Positions 8,584 through 17,519 of a DNA stretch of 64,000 bases are shown piece by piece. The notes under the pieces are model-generated. The model ran no database searches. It was not told the DNA's origin and saw only the letters and a list, made by a program, of their open reading frames with translations. The stretch comes from Membranihabitans maritimus (GTDB taxonomy: Bacteria; Bacteroidota; Bacteroidia; Chitinophagales; Saprospiraceae): positions 62,001 through 126,000 of the forward strand of contig NZ_JAJSLW010000011.1 in assembly GCF_021729145.1 (NCBI RefSeq). The letters are read 5' to 3'. The translations under genes were made by a program, and so were the position numbers. How positions within the stretch are numbered: position 1 is the first letter of the stretch; each line of letters opens with the position of its first letter.

Positions 8584-10083
8584 CTAGTATCGTCTTCTAT
8601 TTCTTTTTTTGGAAGCCTTTTTAAATACATTGCCTCCTTTACTGTCATTTCCTGCTGAAGGACCATTCCTGGTCATAGCACAGCGAAATCCAACCGATCT
8701 ACTTGCCTTGGTCTGGCCCATAAATCTTCTTGTACCCGGACTCAGCCAATAAGGGCGATCGGCCCAGGATCCGCCTTTGATTACCCTTGAACTGTCTGAG
8801 ACGAGAGAATTTTCTCCAAATACGTAGTCGGCACCTGAATCTTCATCTCCATCCAGATAATCTCTTGCATCTACAACATCAATAGATTCTATTTTTTTGA
8901 GTTCTTCTTCTGTCATCGGACGTTCCTGTAAACGGCCGTATTCATCTTTTTCTACTCGGGATCCATCTTCATTTCTCTCTGCAGTCTTAAAGACATTCCC
9001 TCTAAACGGATTGAGATCTTGATTGTCGACATCCCGCAATGTCAGACTGTGTGTAGGACGATATACATCAGCTACCCACTCACTAACGTTACCTGCCATA
9101 TTATACAGACCAAAGTCATTGGGATAATAGTTCCTGACGGGACCCGGTATAGCAGCTTTGTCATTGAGGTTCCCTGCTACTCCCATGTAGTTACCTCCTT
9201 TTCTTTTGAAGTTTGCCAGGAATTGCCCCTGTGCTTTTCCGCGCCACTTATAACGGAGGGTATTCCCGTCCCATGGATAAATCCTTCGATCCGTTATCAG
9301 ATCATTATTTTCGGATTCCAAATTTCCTGTTAATCCATACGCTGCATATTCCCATTCAGCTTCCGTGGGTAAACGGTAGCTTGGAAGCATGATCCCATCA
9401 CTATAGTTTACGGGGCGTTCTCCCCCTGTTCCTAAATCCTTTAAATTTTCTTTTACCGATCCTTCATATTGTCCGGCTAAATATGCGTCAGTATTAAAGT
9501 TGTCCGCATTCTTTTGTTCAGGGTTAGGATTTAATATACCTTTTTCGATTAATAGGTATTCATTAACCCTGTCAGTACGCCATTTACAGTATTCATTTGC
9601 TTGCTGCCAACTAACCCCCACAACCGGATATTCATCATACGACGGATGTCGGAAATAATTCTCAACATAGGGTTCATTATAAGCTAATTCTTCCCTCCAT
9701 ACCATCGTGTCAGGTAAAATTTCCATAACCCTTTCCGGGTATTGTTCACCAAATACACGGCTATTCCAATATACGAATTCTCTATAGTCTATATTCGCTA
9801 CTTCTGTTTCATCCATGTAAAATGAAGAAACCGTGACCCTTCTGGGAACTGCATCCCACCGGTACATGACGTCTTCCTGCGGATTTCCCATTGTAAAAGT
9901 TCCTCCCTCAATAAGTACCAAATTGGGACCTGTAATCTGGCCATCGTAATCCAATTTCTGGAAACCACCCCATTCTTCGCTATTATATACCCATCCTGTA
10001 GTAGATGAGCGGTTACTTTTTTTACAGGATGACAAAGATCCTATTAAACAGAAAACCGAAAGTAAATACAAAAATTTATGCAT
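8584..10083 (-). CDS. gldJ: gliding motility / T9SS lipoprotein GldJ
   Basis: This 499-residue lipoprotein has a lipobox ending LSSC and a formylglycine-generating-enzyme (SUMF1-like) fold: GGTFTMGN near residue 60, the ATEMEW-like EWEYAAYG, then YNMAGNVSEWVADVYR and a GGSWADRPYW/GFRCAM end. GldJ and GldK share this fold. I choose GldJ because the gene sits with porU, porV and murF, an arrangement known from gliding bacteria. GldJ supports stability of the motility/secretion apparatus at the outer membrane. The C-terminus is basic (KKASKKRNRRRY). GldK remains the main alternative. Confidence 0.8.
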   Translation of the reverse strand: MHKFLYLLSVFCLIGSLSSCKKSNRSSTTGWVYNSEEWGGFQKLDYDGQITGPNLVLIEGGTFTMGNPQEDVMYRWDAVPRRVTVSSFYMDETEVANIDYREFVYWNSRVFGEQYPERVMEILPDTMVWREELAYNEPYVENYFRHPSYDEYPVVGVSWQQANEYCKWRTDRVNEYLLIEKGILNPNPEQKNADNFNTDAYLAGQYEGSVKENLKDLGTGGERPVNYSDGIMLPSYRLPTEAEWEYAAYGLTGNLESENNDLITDRRIYPWDGNTLRYKWRGKAQGQFLANFKRKGGNYMGVAGNLNDKAAIPGPVRNYYPNDFGLYNMAGNVSEWVADVYRPTHSLTLRDVDNQDLNPFRGNVFKTAERNEDGSRVEKDEYGRLQERPMTEEELKKIESIDVVDARDYLDGDEDSGADYVFGENSLVSDSSRVIKGGSWADRPYWLSPGTRRFMGQTKASRSVGFRCAMTRNGPSAGNDSKGGNVFKKASKKRNRRRY

Positions 10084-10191
10084 CGATATTATTATTTAAC
10101 TTAAGCGTTCTTTTGCCGGTTCAAACTAAATTATACATTCAACTTCTAAACGGCTATTTTTATTTCTTATTTTGTGAACGAAAATAAATTG

Positions 10192-10199
10192 CAAATATA
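10192..10199 (-). promoter_or_regulatory. candidate -7 element of gldJ
   Basis: On the minus strand this reads TATATTTG, a perfect TAnnTTTG match, with a leader of about 105 bases before the gldJ ATG. No clear -33 element is present. Confidence 0.4.
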
Positions 10200-10300
10200 G
10201 AAAAACTAATGACTTTCCTTTATCCACCCTTCATACATATTGGGGGATAGTAAATAAATTGGAAACAGGCCAAAATGCTTTAACCATACAAATTTAAAAT

Positions 10301-12277
10301 TTGTCAGAAAGAAATCAAGATATTGCTTTTTATTTATTGGTATCATTTTTAATTTCTTTGATAGGACCCTCTTTAGGTGAGTTGTTGATTTCAAGCTCTT
10401 CCGGTTCAGGTTATTTTTCACATGCAATACATCGTATCGTTCAAATCCAACATCACTTTCATAATGGGAGTCTACCAATTTGGTCAAGTTTCCATTCCGG
10501 GGAAATTCCTTTGTATGTATATCCTTCCACCTGGAACCCATTTTACCTTATAATCACTTACTTCATTGATACTCCATATCGCGCTTTACATTGCATATTG
10601 TACCTCCTCTTTACATTTGCTGCAATTGGTTTTTATCAATTTTGTTTTTTGCTTTCCAGGAATCGGATTTTAAATGCCTTAGCAAGTTTTAATTTCCTGG
10701 CATTGATCTTCATCATTGTTTTAAAAAAGGGGGGGGACGGACTTGAAGTAATGTCTACAGCTCCAGCATTGATATGGTGTTTGTACAGATATATTTATTC
10801 TGGGAAAAAAAGTTTTCTTTATTGGGTTTTTATCCTTGTATTCATTCAAATGACTTTTTTTTCCCAGATCTACTCCCTTATTTTAAATGGAATTCTTCTT
10901 TCGTGTTTTATTATTATTGGCGCTTTGCAGGGGGAATTCAATTTCAGGATATTTCGTCCATCATTGATGGTACTGGCCGGTAGTTCATTTGGATTAAAAT
11001 TGTATTATGAATATTGGATATTCTATAGTGATTTTGAACCCTTTAATAGTTATTTAGGAATTGAAAAATTTAATTTAATTCTATTTATTGGGATTCTTTT
11101 ACCGCTGATAATCATCGTTTTATTAAAATTCTTGTATAATAAATCAGGTGAAATTTTAAATTTTTCGGCAAATTTAAAAGTAATTATACTTGTACTGGCG
11201 GGATGCCTTCAAACGATCGTAATATTGGGTATTAATAATAAGGTAAATAAATATCCCTCAACTGTTTTGGATGCAGACACCAGTTACGTATTCAATGAAT
11301 TAAATGGTGATTCGAGTATTGAGGTACATCCAACCGCCTTGAGGGATACTTTAAATAGCGATAAGTATGATTTTTCAAGGTATCCATTGTTTTATTTTAG
11401 TTCGCTGCGGCAAAAAAGTCTTCCATTTACAAAAATTTTTAATGATAAGGTTTTCTTGCATCCAAATTCAAATTTCAATCATTTCAATATTGGCCTCCTG
11501 TCAGTCCGCCAGGAGCAAGAATTGGTTTTTAATACCTTTTACCATCCGGCTTGGAGAGTCTATGTTGACCATCAACTGGTGCCCACTGTGAGGACAGCCT
11601 TTGATCGAATGAAAATAAATATTCCCATCGGCCTGCATGTGGTAGACTGGAAGTTTTGGCCCGGAGATACAATGATCTGGTATCTTTTTTCAATCTCTAT
11701 CATTATGGTGTTCCTGGTATTGATTTTTTCTGGAAATCCCGGTTTATTATGGGGTACATTATTGGTTTTATTGCCCGTTGTTATTGGGTATTTTTTAAAT
11801 ATTAAAGAGGTTGAAAATTTAGAAACTGAAAGCGATATTGTCACTTCAAATGAATCATCGGATTGGTATTTTGATTATGAGAGCAAAAATGATTTTTGGT
11901 TTTGGCGTGATGAGCAACTAACTATTGAAAAGTCAGCAAGTGGCTTTCGATCAGAAATGTTAGATAGTTCAAGTATATATAGCGCCACACTTCTTATTCC
12001 TAATGTAGCTCAAGAAATTAAGAGCGCAAAATTCTCATTTAAATCTATCCATTCTAAGGATACCAGGTTGGCAATAGTTGGGGTGGAGAGAAAAGGGGGA
12101 GAGGAAAAACATAACATTAATTATATTAAAGCGTTGAAAAATGAGGAGTGGGTAAATACTGACGTGGAGCTAAATATATCCTCAATGGATACTAAATCAA
12201 GGAGTTTGGTATTTTATATTTGGAATTACAATAAGGAAACTTTTTGGATTGATGACTTAAAAGTCCAGTTGCAATAA
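10301..12277 (+). CDS. YfhO-like multi-pass membrane protein, coupled to porU
   Basis: This 658-residue integral membrane protein has around ten hydrophobic segments in residues 10-510. A loop with LPIWSSFHSGEIPLYVYP resembles the first periplasmic loop of GT-C/YfhO-type glycosyltransferase-like proteins, and FYHPAWRVYVDHQLV followed by GLHVVDWKFWPG resembles the YfhO C-terminal periplasmic motif. A soluble jelly-roll-like tail (about 540-658) ends it. The start is TTG at 10301, because an in-frame TAA lies at 10295 and no ATG appears for about 150 residues. The stop abuts the porU ATG (12278), so the two are translationally coupled. A run of eight Gs (10729-10736) sits in the coding frame. 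The YfhO link is family-level; a role in lipid or glycan transfer is inference. Confidence 0.65.
   Translation: MSERNQDIAFYLLVSFLISLIGPSLGELLISSSSGSGYFSHAIHRIVQIQHHFHNGSLPIWSSFHSGEIPLYVYPSTWNPFYLIITYFIDTPYRALHCILYLLFTFAAIGFYQFCFLLSRNRILNALASFNFLALIFIIVLKKGGDGLEVMSTAPALIWCLYRYIYSGKKSFLYWVFILVFIQMTFFSQIYSLILNGILLSCFIIIGALQGEFNFRIFRPSLMVLAGSSFGLKLYYEYWIFYSDFEPFNSYLGIEKFNLILFIGILLPLIIIVLLKFLYNKSGEILNFSANLKVIILVLAGCLQTIVILGINNKVNKYPSTVLDADTSYVFNELNGDSSIEVHPTALRDTLNSDKYDFSRYPLFYFSSLRQKSLPFTKIFNDKVFLHPNSNFNHFNIGLLSVRQEQELVFNTFYHPAWRVYVDHQLVPTVRTAFDRMKINIPIGLHVVDWKFWPGDTMIWYLFSISIIMVFLVLIFSGNPGLLWGTLLVLLPVVIGYFLNIKEVENLETESDIVTSNESSDWYFDYESKNDFWFWRDEQLTIEKSASGFRSEMLDSSSIYSATLLIPNVAQEIKSAKFSFKSIHSKDTRLAIVGVERKGGEEKHNINYIKALKNEEWVNTDVELNISSMDTKSRSLVFYIWNYNKETFWIDDLKVQLQ
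10729..10736 (+). repeat. eight-G homopolymer inside the porU-coupled gene
   Basis: An A6 run is followed directly by G8 within codons for KKGGDG. It is the longest G tract I noticed in the window. A change of one G would shift the frame of the YfhO-like gene just upstream of porU. As read here the frame is intact. Confidence 0.8.
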
Positions 12278-15200
12278 ATGATAAGATATTTTACTTTATT
12301 TATTCTATTAATATTTCAAAACATCTATGGTCAGGAGATTATAGATATAGATTTGGAATGGAAAGAACAGAATGGAGAATTAAAGCTCCTAAACGAGTCT
12401 ACTGATGCTTCCGGATTACCTGTATTGTTTTACCGCTTTCCAATTTCACGGGGGGACAGCATTATTGCATCACTTTCGATAGGGACGGAAAAGCACATTT
12501 CACATTTTTCGCCGCCAAAAACCTTGCAATCCTATTTTCAAGTAAAAACGTATTCAGAGATAGAACGGGGTAAAACATATGGTACTGTTTTTCTATATCC
12601 CTTGCGTTCAATGGGTACCGGTGGAGTACAAATTCTTCAAACAGGCAGGTTGAAAATTGAGATCACATCGAAAAGAGCTCGGGGAAGTGTTAGAAATAAC
12701 CCATTTTCCAATGAGTCGATCCTTTCCCAGGGAACTTTGTTGAAAATACCGATTTCAAGTTCAGGTATTTATACCATCAGTTTTGCCGATCTGACTCAGC
12801 AATGGGGGAATGAAGCATTAAATGTAGAACAAATTCAATTATTTAGTGGGCATAACTCTTCATTGCCTCTTATGGTGGGAAGCGAAAAAATTGACGACTT
12901 AATTGAGGTCCCGATTTATGTATCAGAAACAGATGATATTTATTTTTGGGGGGAAGGTAGAGATGTAAAGGAAGTAAATTCTGGTTCCGGATTTCCGGAG
13001 GTAAATCACAATATTTATTCAGATACTAATTATTACTTTCTAAGACATGGAGTGGAAGAAGGGAAAAGAATTGGTAAATCTTCCGACCAAATAGATAATG
13101 GAAAGATTTCCATTTCTCAAGGTAAAGACGTATTTCGTTACGAGGAAGAAAATTACAATATTTTACTTGATGTTGTAAATCTTCAGGGGTCCGGAAGAAT
13201 ATGGTATTCGAATAAATATACGGGAAGTAATTCAATTGATTTTTCTGAATTATTGAGAGATATACCTATCATTTTGGAAGAACCAGCCCGGTTTAAAAGT
13301 GCTTTTGCCGGACGTTTAAATAATACCGGACGGATTACTTTTGATGTTGGTGGGCGCCAATTTGAAAGAACAATTTTTTCAGTCAATACCGGGGATATTT
13401 ACAGTTTGAGTTCGAGACATATTGAATACGAAGAGAGTTTATTGCTTACTAGCAAAAGTTGGTCAATGGATTTTCAGGCAGGGGGAAGTTCCGGAATTGG
13501 ATATCTGGACTTTATGGAACTGGGTTTTGAAAAAAGGCTTGAATTTCTGAATGCTCCTCTCTATTTTGCTTCGGAGGAGCGAGAGGTAAACTTTGATGTT
13601 GCCGGTAGTGCATCTGATCCACAGGTTTGGAATATCACTGATCCGCATAATTGTTTTTCTGTGCCTGCCGTTTCTTCCGGGAATTCCGTGGTTATTGGAC
13701 CTCGGGATAATTTTCCTGGGCTCAATGGTTTTGTACTTTTTGAACCTGGCCAGGCGCGCAGAATTGAGCAAATTATCCCTGTGGGAAATCAGAACCTACA
13801 TGCATTGGATCGAGTGGATTACCTGGTGATTTACCATCACAAATTTGCTAATTCAGCACGGCGGTTAGCCAATTTCAGAAGGGAGCAAAATGGTTTTGAA
13901 GTTGAAACCGTAGAAGTCAGAAAAATATTTAATGAATTTTCCTCAGGTAAAATTGATCCGGGGGCTATAAGGAATTTTATTAAAATGCTATATGAAAGAG
14001 GAAATGAAAATATTCGTGTTTTGCTCATGGGAGATGGAAGTTTTGATTACAAGAATACCTCTTCATTAATTGGGTATCCAAATGAGAATTATGTTCCTGT
14101 TTTTGAGACCTATAATTCCTGGGATCCTGTAAAGGCTTTCCCATCGGATGACTTTTATGCACTAATGGATGATCGCGAAGGAGGAGACCTAAAAGGTGCG
14201 TTGGATATTTCAATTGGGCGATTACCAGTCAGAACGGAAGCCGAAGCTGAAATAATTGTACAGAAAATAATAGATTATGAGTCAAATCCCAACCGTTTTG
14301 GTCCCTGGCGCAATGAATCCTTGTTTGTAGCCGATGATGGAAATTCAAATTTATTTTTGGGATATACCGAAGATTTGACAGATGAAATGGAAGAGCGTGA
14401 AAATCGATTTCAGATCAATAAAGCTTATATAGATGCATATGAAAAGGAAGTTGGATCCAATGATGTCCGAGCACCGAGGATCAATGAGATTATTAATAAT
14501 AATGCCTTTGAGGGCCAATTATTAATAAATTATCAAGGGCATGGAGGATCTAGTGGCTGGGCTGATGAAGCTATCTTATCAAAACGAGATCTCGAGAAGT
14601 GGAATAATTATTTGAAATATCCTGTATTGGTAACGGCTACTTGTACATTTGCCGGCTATGATGATCCACGGGAAGTTACAGCTGGTGAATATGCACTTAC
14701 TATTCCGGAAAAGGGGGCTGTAGCTCTATTTACAACGACCCGGGTAGTATATGCAAGCTCCAACGACAGACTCACGAATTCTGTTTTCAACAGGTTGTAT
14801 GAGAATAGCAACACGACTTTAGAAATTGGTGAATGGCTTCGGTTGTCAAAGAACGCTAATCGGTCAGATACACTTGATATAAACTCCCGGAAGTTTACTC
14901 TCCTTGGTGACCCTGCTATGGCAATAGGCATTCCCAGACATCAAATCCAGATTAACCGTATCAATGGAGAAACGGTTGAAAACAATGACTCTCTTTCTTT
15001 AGGGGCTTTACAGAAAGTGACTGTCGAAGGAACAGTGCATGCTTCCACTGGTGAATGGCTTCAGGATTTTAATGGAGAAGTATATCCGGTCCTGTTTGAT
15101 AAAAAGAAAACCTTTCGGACATTGGGGCAGGGAACCAGTAATTCTCCGCGGAATTTTAGTCAATGGCAAAATGTATTGTATAAAGGTCGAGCTAGCGCGC

Positions 15201-16036
15201 AAAATGGAGAATTTACATTTGAATTTATCATACCCAAAGATATAGATTATTCCTTGGGGCAGGGTAGATTTTCATTTTATGGAGAAGCAAGTGGCAGTAG
15301 AGATGCCTGGGGAGTATTCGAAGATGTACAGATCGGAGGGACAGCAGATAATGCTATTGCTAATGATAATTCAGGTCCGAAAATGGATATTTTTTTGGAA
15401 GATCGTAGTTTTATGGAAGGAGATGAAGTAAACTCAGAACCCTTATTGCTTATTGACATCGAGGATCAGAGTGGTATAAATGTAAGTGGAAATGGAATCG
15501 GTCATGACCTGGTTTATTATTTAGATAAGGAAACTACAAATGAAACCGTATTGAATAGTTATTTTACATATGACCTTGATTCGTATACTTCCGGATCAGT
15601 AGAGTATCCCATCGGTGAATTAGAACCGGGTAAGCATACGCTGACCATTAAAGTTTGGGACAGCCATAATAACCTCTCCGAAAAAACAGTGGAGTTCTTT
15701 GTGAACAAGAGTGAATTAGAAATCAGGAATGTTTATAATTATCCCAATCCCTTTTTTGACCGTACAGAATTTCAGTTTGAGAATCCTTTGATTGGAAGTG
15801 ATTTGGATATTGTAATTGATATTTATTCTGTTTCGGGTACATTAGTTCACCGATTAATGGAACAACGCAATTCGGCCGGACAGATGATCCGCAACATATT
15901 TTGGAATGGGAAAGACGACTGGGGACAGAAATTAGCAAATGGTGTATATCTCTACAAAACTAAGGTCATTGAGAACGGAATAAGCAATGGTACAGCCCTC
16001 ACCAGTGATTTTCAAAAGATGGTTATCTTGAATTAA
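12278..16036 (+). CDS. porU: T9SS sortase PorU, gingipain-type C25 cysteine protease
   Basis: PorU removes the C-terminal signal of T9SS cargo at the cell surface and attaches the cargo to lipopolysaccharide. The 1252-residue protein has a signal peptide (cleavage near IYGQ), a large beta-rich N-terminal region, a peptidase C25 domain with the catalytic His in YQGHGGSSGW (about residue 754) and the Cys in VTATCTFAGYDDP (about residue 788), and a C-terminal beta domain that itself resembles a T9SS sorting tail (VYNYPNPFFDRTEF ... DWGQKLANGVYLYKT). Length and both catalytic residues match the family. It is preceded without a gap by the YfhO-like gene and followed 153 bp later by porV. Confidence 0.93.
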   Translation: MIRYFTLFILLIFQNIYGQEIIDIDLEWKEQNGELKLLNESTDASGLPVLFYRFPISRGDSIIASLSIGTEKHISHFSPPKTLQSYFQVKTYSEIERGKTYGTVFLYPLRSMGTGGVQILQTGRLKIEITSKRARGSVRNNPFSNESILSQGTLLKIPISSSGIYTISFADLTQQWGNEALNVEQIQLFSGHNSSLPLMVGSEKIDDLIEVPIYVSETDDIYFWGEGRDVKEVNSGSGFPEVNHNIYSDTNYYFLRHGVEEGKRIGKSSDQIDNGKISISQGKDVFRYEEENYNILLDVVNLQGSGRIWYSNKYTGSNSIDFSELLRDIPIILEEPARFKSAFAGRLNNTGRITFDVGGRQFERTIFSVNTGDIYSLSSRHIEYEESLLLTSKSWSMDFQAGGSSGIGYLDFMELGFEKRLEFLNAPLYFASEEREVNFDVAGSASDPQVWNITDPHNCFSVPAVSSGNSVVIGPRDNFPGLNGFVLFEPGQARRIEQIIPVGNQNLHALDRVDYLVIYHHKFANSARRLANFRREQNGFEVETVEVRKIFNEFSSGKIDPGAIRNFIKMLYERGNENIRVLLMGDGSFDYKNTSSLIGYPNENYVPVFETYNSWDPVKAFPSDDFYALMDDREGGDLKGALDISIGRLPVRTEAEAEIIVQKIIDYESNPNRFGPWRNESLFVADDGNSNLFLGYTEDLTDEMEERENRFQINKAYIDAYEKEVGSNDVRAPRINEIINNNAFEGQLLINYQGHGGSSGWADEAILSKRDLEKWNNYLKYPVLVTATCTFAGYDDPREVTAGEYALTIPEKGAVALFTTTRVVYASSNDRLTNSVFNRLYENSNTTLEIGEWLRLSKNANRSDTLDINSRKFTLLGDPAMAIGIPRHQIQINRINGETVENNDSLSLGALQKVTVEGTVHASTGEWLQDFNGEVYPVLFDKKKTFRTLGQGTSNSPRNFSQWQNVLYKGRASAQNGEFTFEFIIPKDIDYSLGQGRFSFYGEASGSRDAWGVFEDVQIGGTADNAIANDNSGPKMDIFLEDRSFMEGDEVNSEPLLLIDIEDQSGINVSGNGIGHDLVYYLDKETTNETVLNSYFTYDLDSYTSGSVEYPIGELEPGKHTLTIKVWDSHNNLSEKTVEFFVNKSELEIRNVYNYPNPFFDRTEFQFENPLIGSDLDIVIDIYSVSGTLVHRLMEQRNSAGQMIRNIFWNGKDDWGQKLANGVYLYKTKVIENGISNGTALTSDFQKMVILN

Positions 16037-16121
16037 TAGCCCTATATATAAATCCGTAAATACAGTGTAGTATATTCCTGGTAGACTGTTTTTGTTCATT
16101 TTCAAAAGATGTTCATATTAA

Positions 16122-16155
16122 TTTGGCCAATTCAAAATACAGAAGCTTATATTTG
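16122..16155 (+). promoter_or_regulatory. candidate porV promoter
   Basis: TTTG at 16122-16125 and TATATTTG at 16148-16155 are separated by 22 bp, close to the 19-21 bp of the Bacteroidota consensus. The porV ATG follows 34 bases after the -7 element. This suggests porV can be transcribed apart from porU. Confidence 0.5.
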
Positions 16156-16189
16156 CGTTCCTTTAAAAGCTAATTATTGAATAACCGAT

Positions 16190-17398
16190 ATGAGAAAAGA
16201 ACAATTACTACTTTTTTCCTTCTTTTTGATCATACAATCTCCACTTTGGGCACAGGTTGCCGGAGATTGTCAAATTAACCCAGAAACCGGCTTAGCCCAA
16301 TTGCCCGATGGTTCACCATGCCCTAATGCGATTCCTACAGCTGTTCCTTTCCTTGGGATTACACCTGATGCCCGGAGTGGAGCGATGGGGGATGCTGGAA
16401 TTGCTCTTTCAGGTGATGCCAATGCTATTGCCTATAATATTTCCAGATTAGCGTTTGCGGAAAAAGATGCAGGGCTTTCATTAACCTATACACCCTGGCT
16501 CAAAAATATTGGGCTAGACGATGTATTTCTTGGATATGTGTCCGGATATACTAAGATTGATGAACTTCAGGCTGTTACAGGATCCCTTCGTTATTTTAGC
16601 CTGGGTGAAATTAATTATACTGATGCCAACGGAAATTCCCAAGGTTTTGGAAATCCCAATGAATTTGTCCTTCAATTGGGCTATGCCCGAAAACTGGGAG
16701 AAAATTTCAGTATGGGTGTTGGGGGTAAATTAATTTATTCGAACCTGGCTGCTGATCAATTTGTAAACGGGACTGAAATTCAACCGGGAATTGCTGGTGC
16801 CGCTGATATTTCATTTCTCTATAAAGTACCCTTTGAAGGGTATTATGACCAGAATTTTAACATAGGGTTGTCATTGCGAAATTTGGGTTCTAAGATATCA
16901 TATGTTCAAGATAGAAGTTTTTATATCCCCGCATCTATTGGATTGGGACTTGCTTATGAAGTTGCTTTTGATGATTACAATGAATTGACATTGACTGCGG
17001 ACCTTAATAAATTATTAGTACCTGCTCCGCAAATAGATACTGCATTAGGACGTGAGTATTCCACCCTACCAGTATTTGAATCCTGGATTAAATCATTTAG
17101 TGATGGTCCGGGGGGCGCCTCTGAAGAATTCAGGGAGATTACCTACTCAGTGGGAGCAGAATATTGGTATGCAGATCAATTTGCTGTAAGGGCTGGATAT
17201 TTTTATGAATCCCCTTTGAAAGGAAATAGAAAGTATCTAACTCTTGGTATGGGAATCAAATATAATATTGTAGGAATCAACTTTTCTTATTTGATTTCTA
17301 CTCAAAATACGTTACAAGCCAGTTCACCTCTTGATAAGACCCTGCGGTTTTCATTGCTTTTTGATTTCGGGGAAGCTAGCGGAAGAAGAAGGTTATAA
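16190..17398 (+). CDS. porV: T9SS outer-membrane shuttle protein PorV
   Basis: PorV (LptO) is a FadL-like outer-membrane barrel that carries T9SS cargo from the translocon to PorU. The 402-residue protein has a signal peptide ending near LWAQ, a Cys-containing N-terminal plug region (DCQINPETGLAQLPDGSPCP), the family motif PFLGITPDARSGAMGDAGIA (about residues 49-68), and about fourteen predicted beta strands ending in LRFSLLFDFGE. It lies directly after porU, as in other T9SS clusters, and is closed by a hairpin terminator. Confidence 0.93.
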   Translation: MRKEQLLLFSFFLIIQSPLWAQVAGDCQINPETGLAQLPDGSPCPNAIPTAVPFLGITPDARSGAMGDAGIALSGDANAIAYNISRLAFAEKDAGLSLTYTPWLKNIGLDDVFLGYVSGYTKIDELQAVTGSLRYFSLGEINYTDANGNSQGFGNPNEFVLQLGYARKLGENFSMGVGGKLIYSNLAADQFVNGTEIQPGIAGAADISFLYKVPFEGYYDQNFNIGLSLRNLGSKISYVQDRSFYIPASIGLGLAYEVAFDDYNELTLTADLNKLLVPAPQIDTALGREYSTLPVFESWIKSFSDGPGGASEEFREITYSVGAEYWYADQFAVRAGYFYESPLKGNRKYLTLGMGIKYNIVGINFSYLISTQNTLQASSPLDKTLRFSLLFDFGEASGRRRL

Positions 17399-17423
17399 TG
17401 TTTAAGAAAATATTACTATTTAT

Positions 17424-17452
17424 AAGCCACAATGTATCAAATATTGTGGCTT
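17424..17452 (+). terminator. rho-independent terminator of porV
   Basis: AAGCCACAAT and ATTGTGGCTT form a perfect 10-bp stem around a 9-base loop, followed by a T run, 25 bases after the porV stop. Confidence 0.85.
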
Positions 17453-17519
17453 TTTTATTTGCTTTTACATGATCAGGCAACGAAATAGTAAGTAATTAAG
17501 CAACTGTGGAGCGAATGAT

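Noticed and set aside
8584-10083. Annotation as GldK or a formylglycine-generating enzyme
   Set aside because: The fold is shared, but the neighbourhood (porU, porV, murF) fits GldJ; a sulfatase-activating role is unlikely for a lipoprotein in this context.
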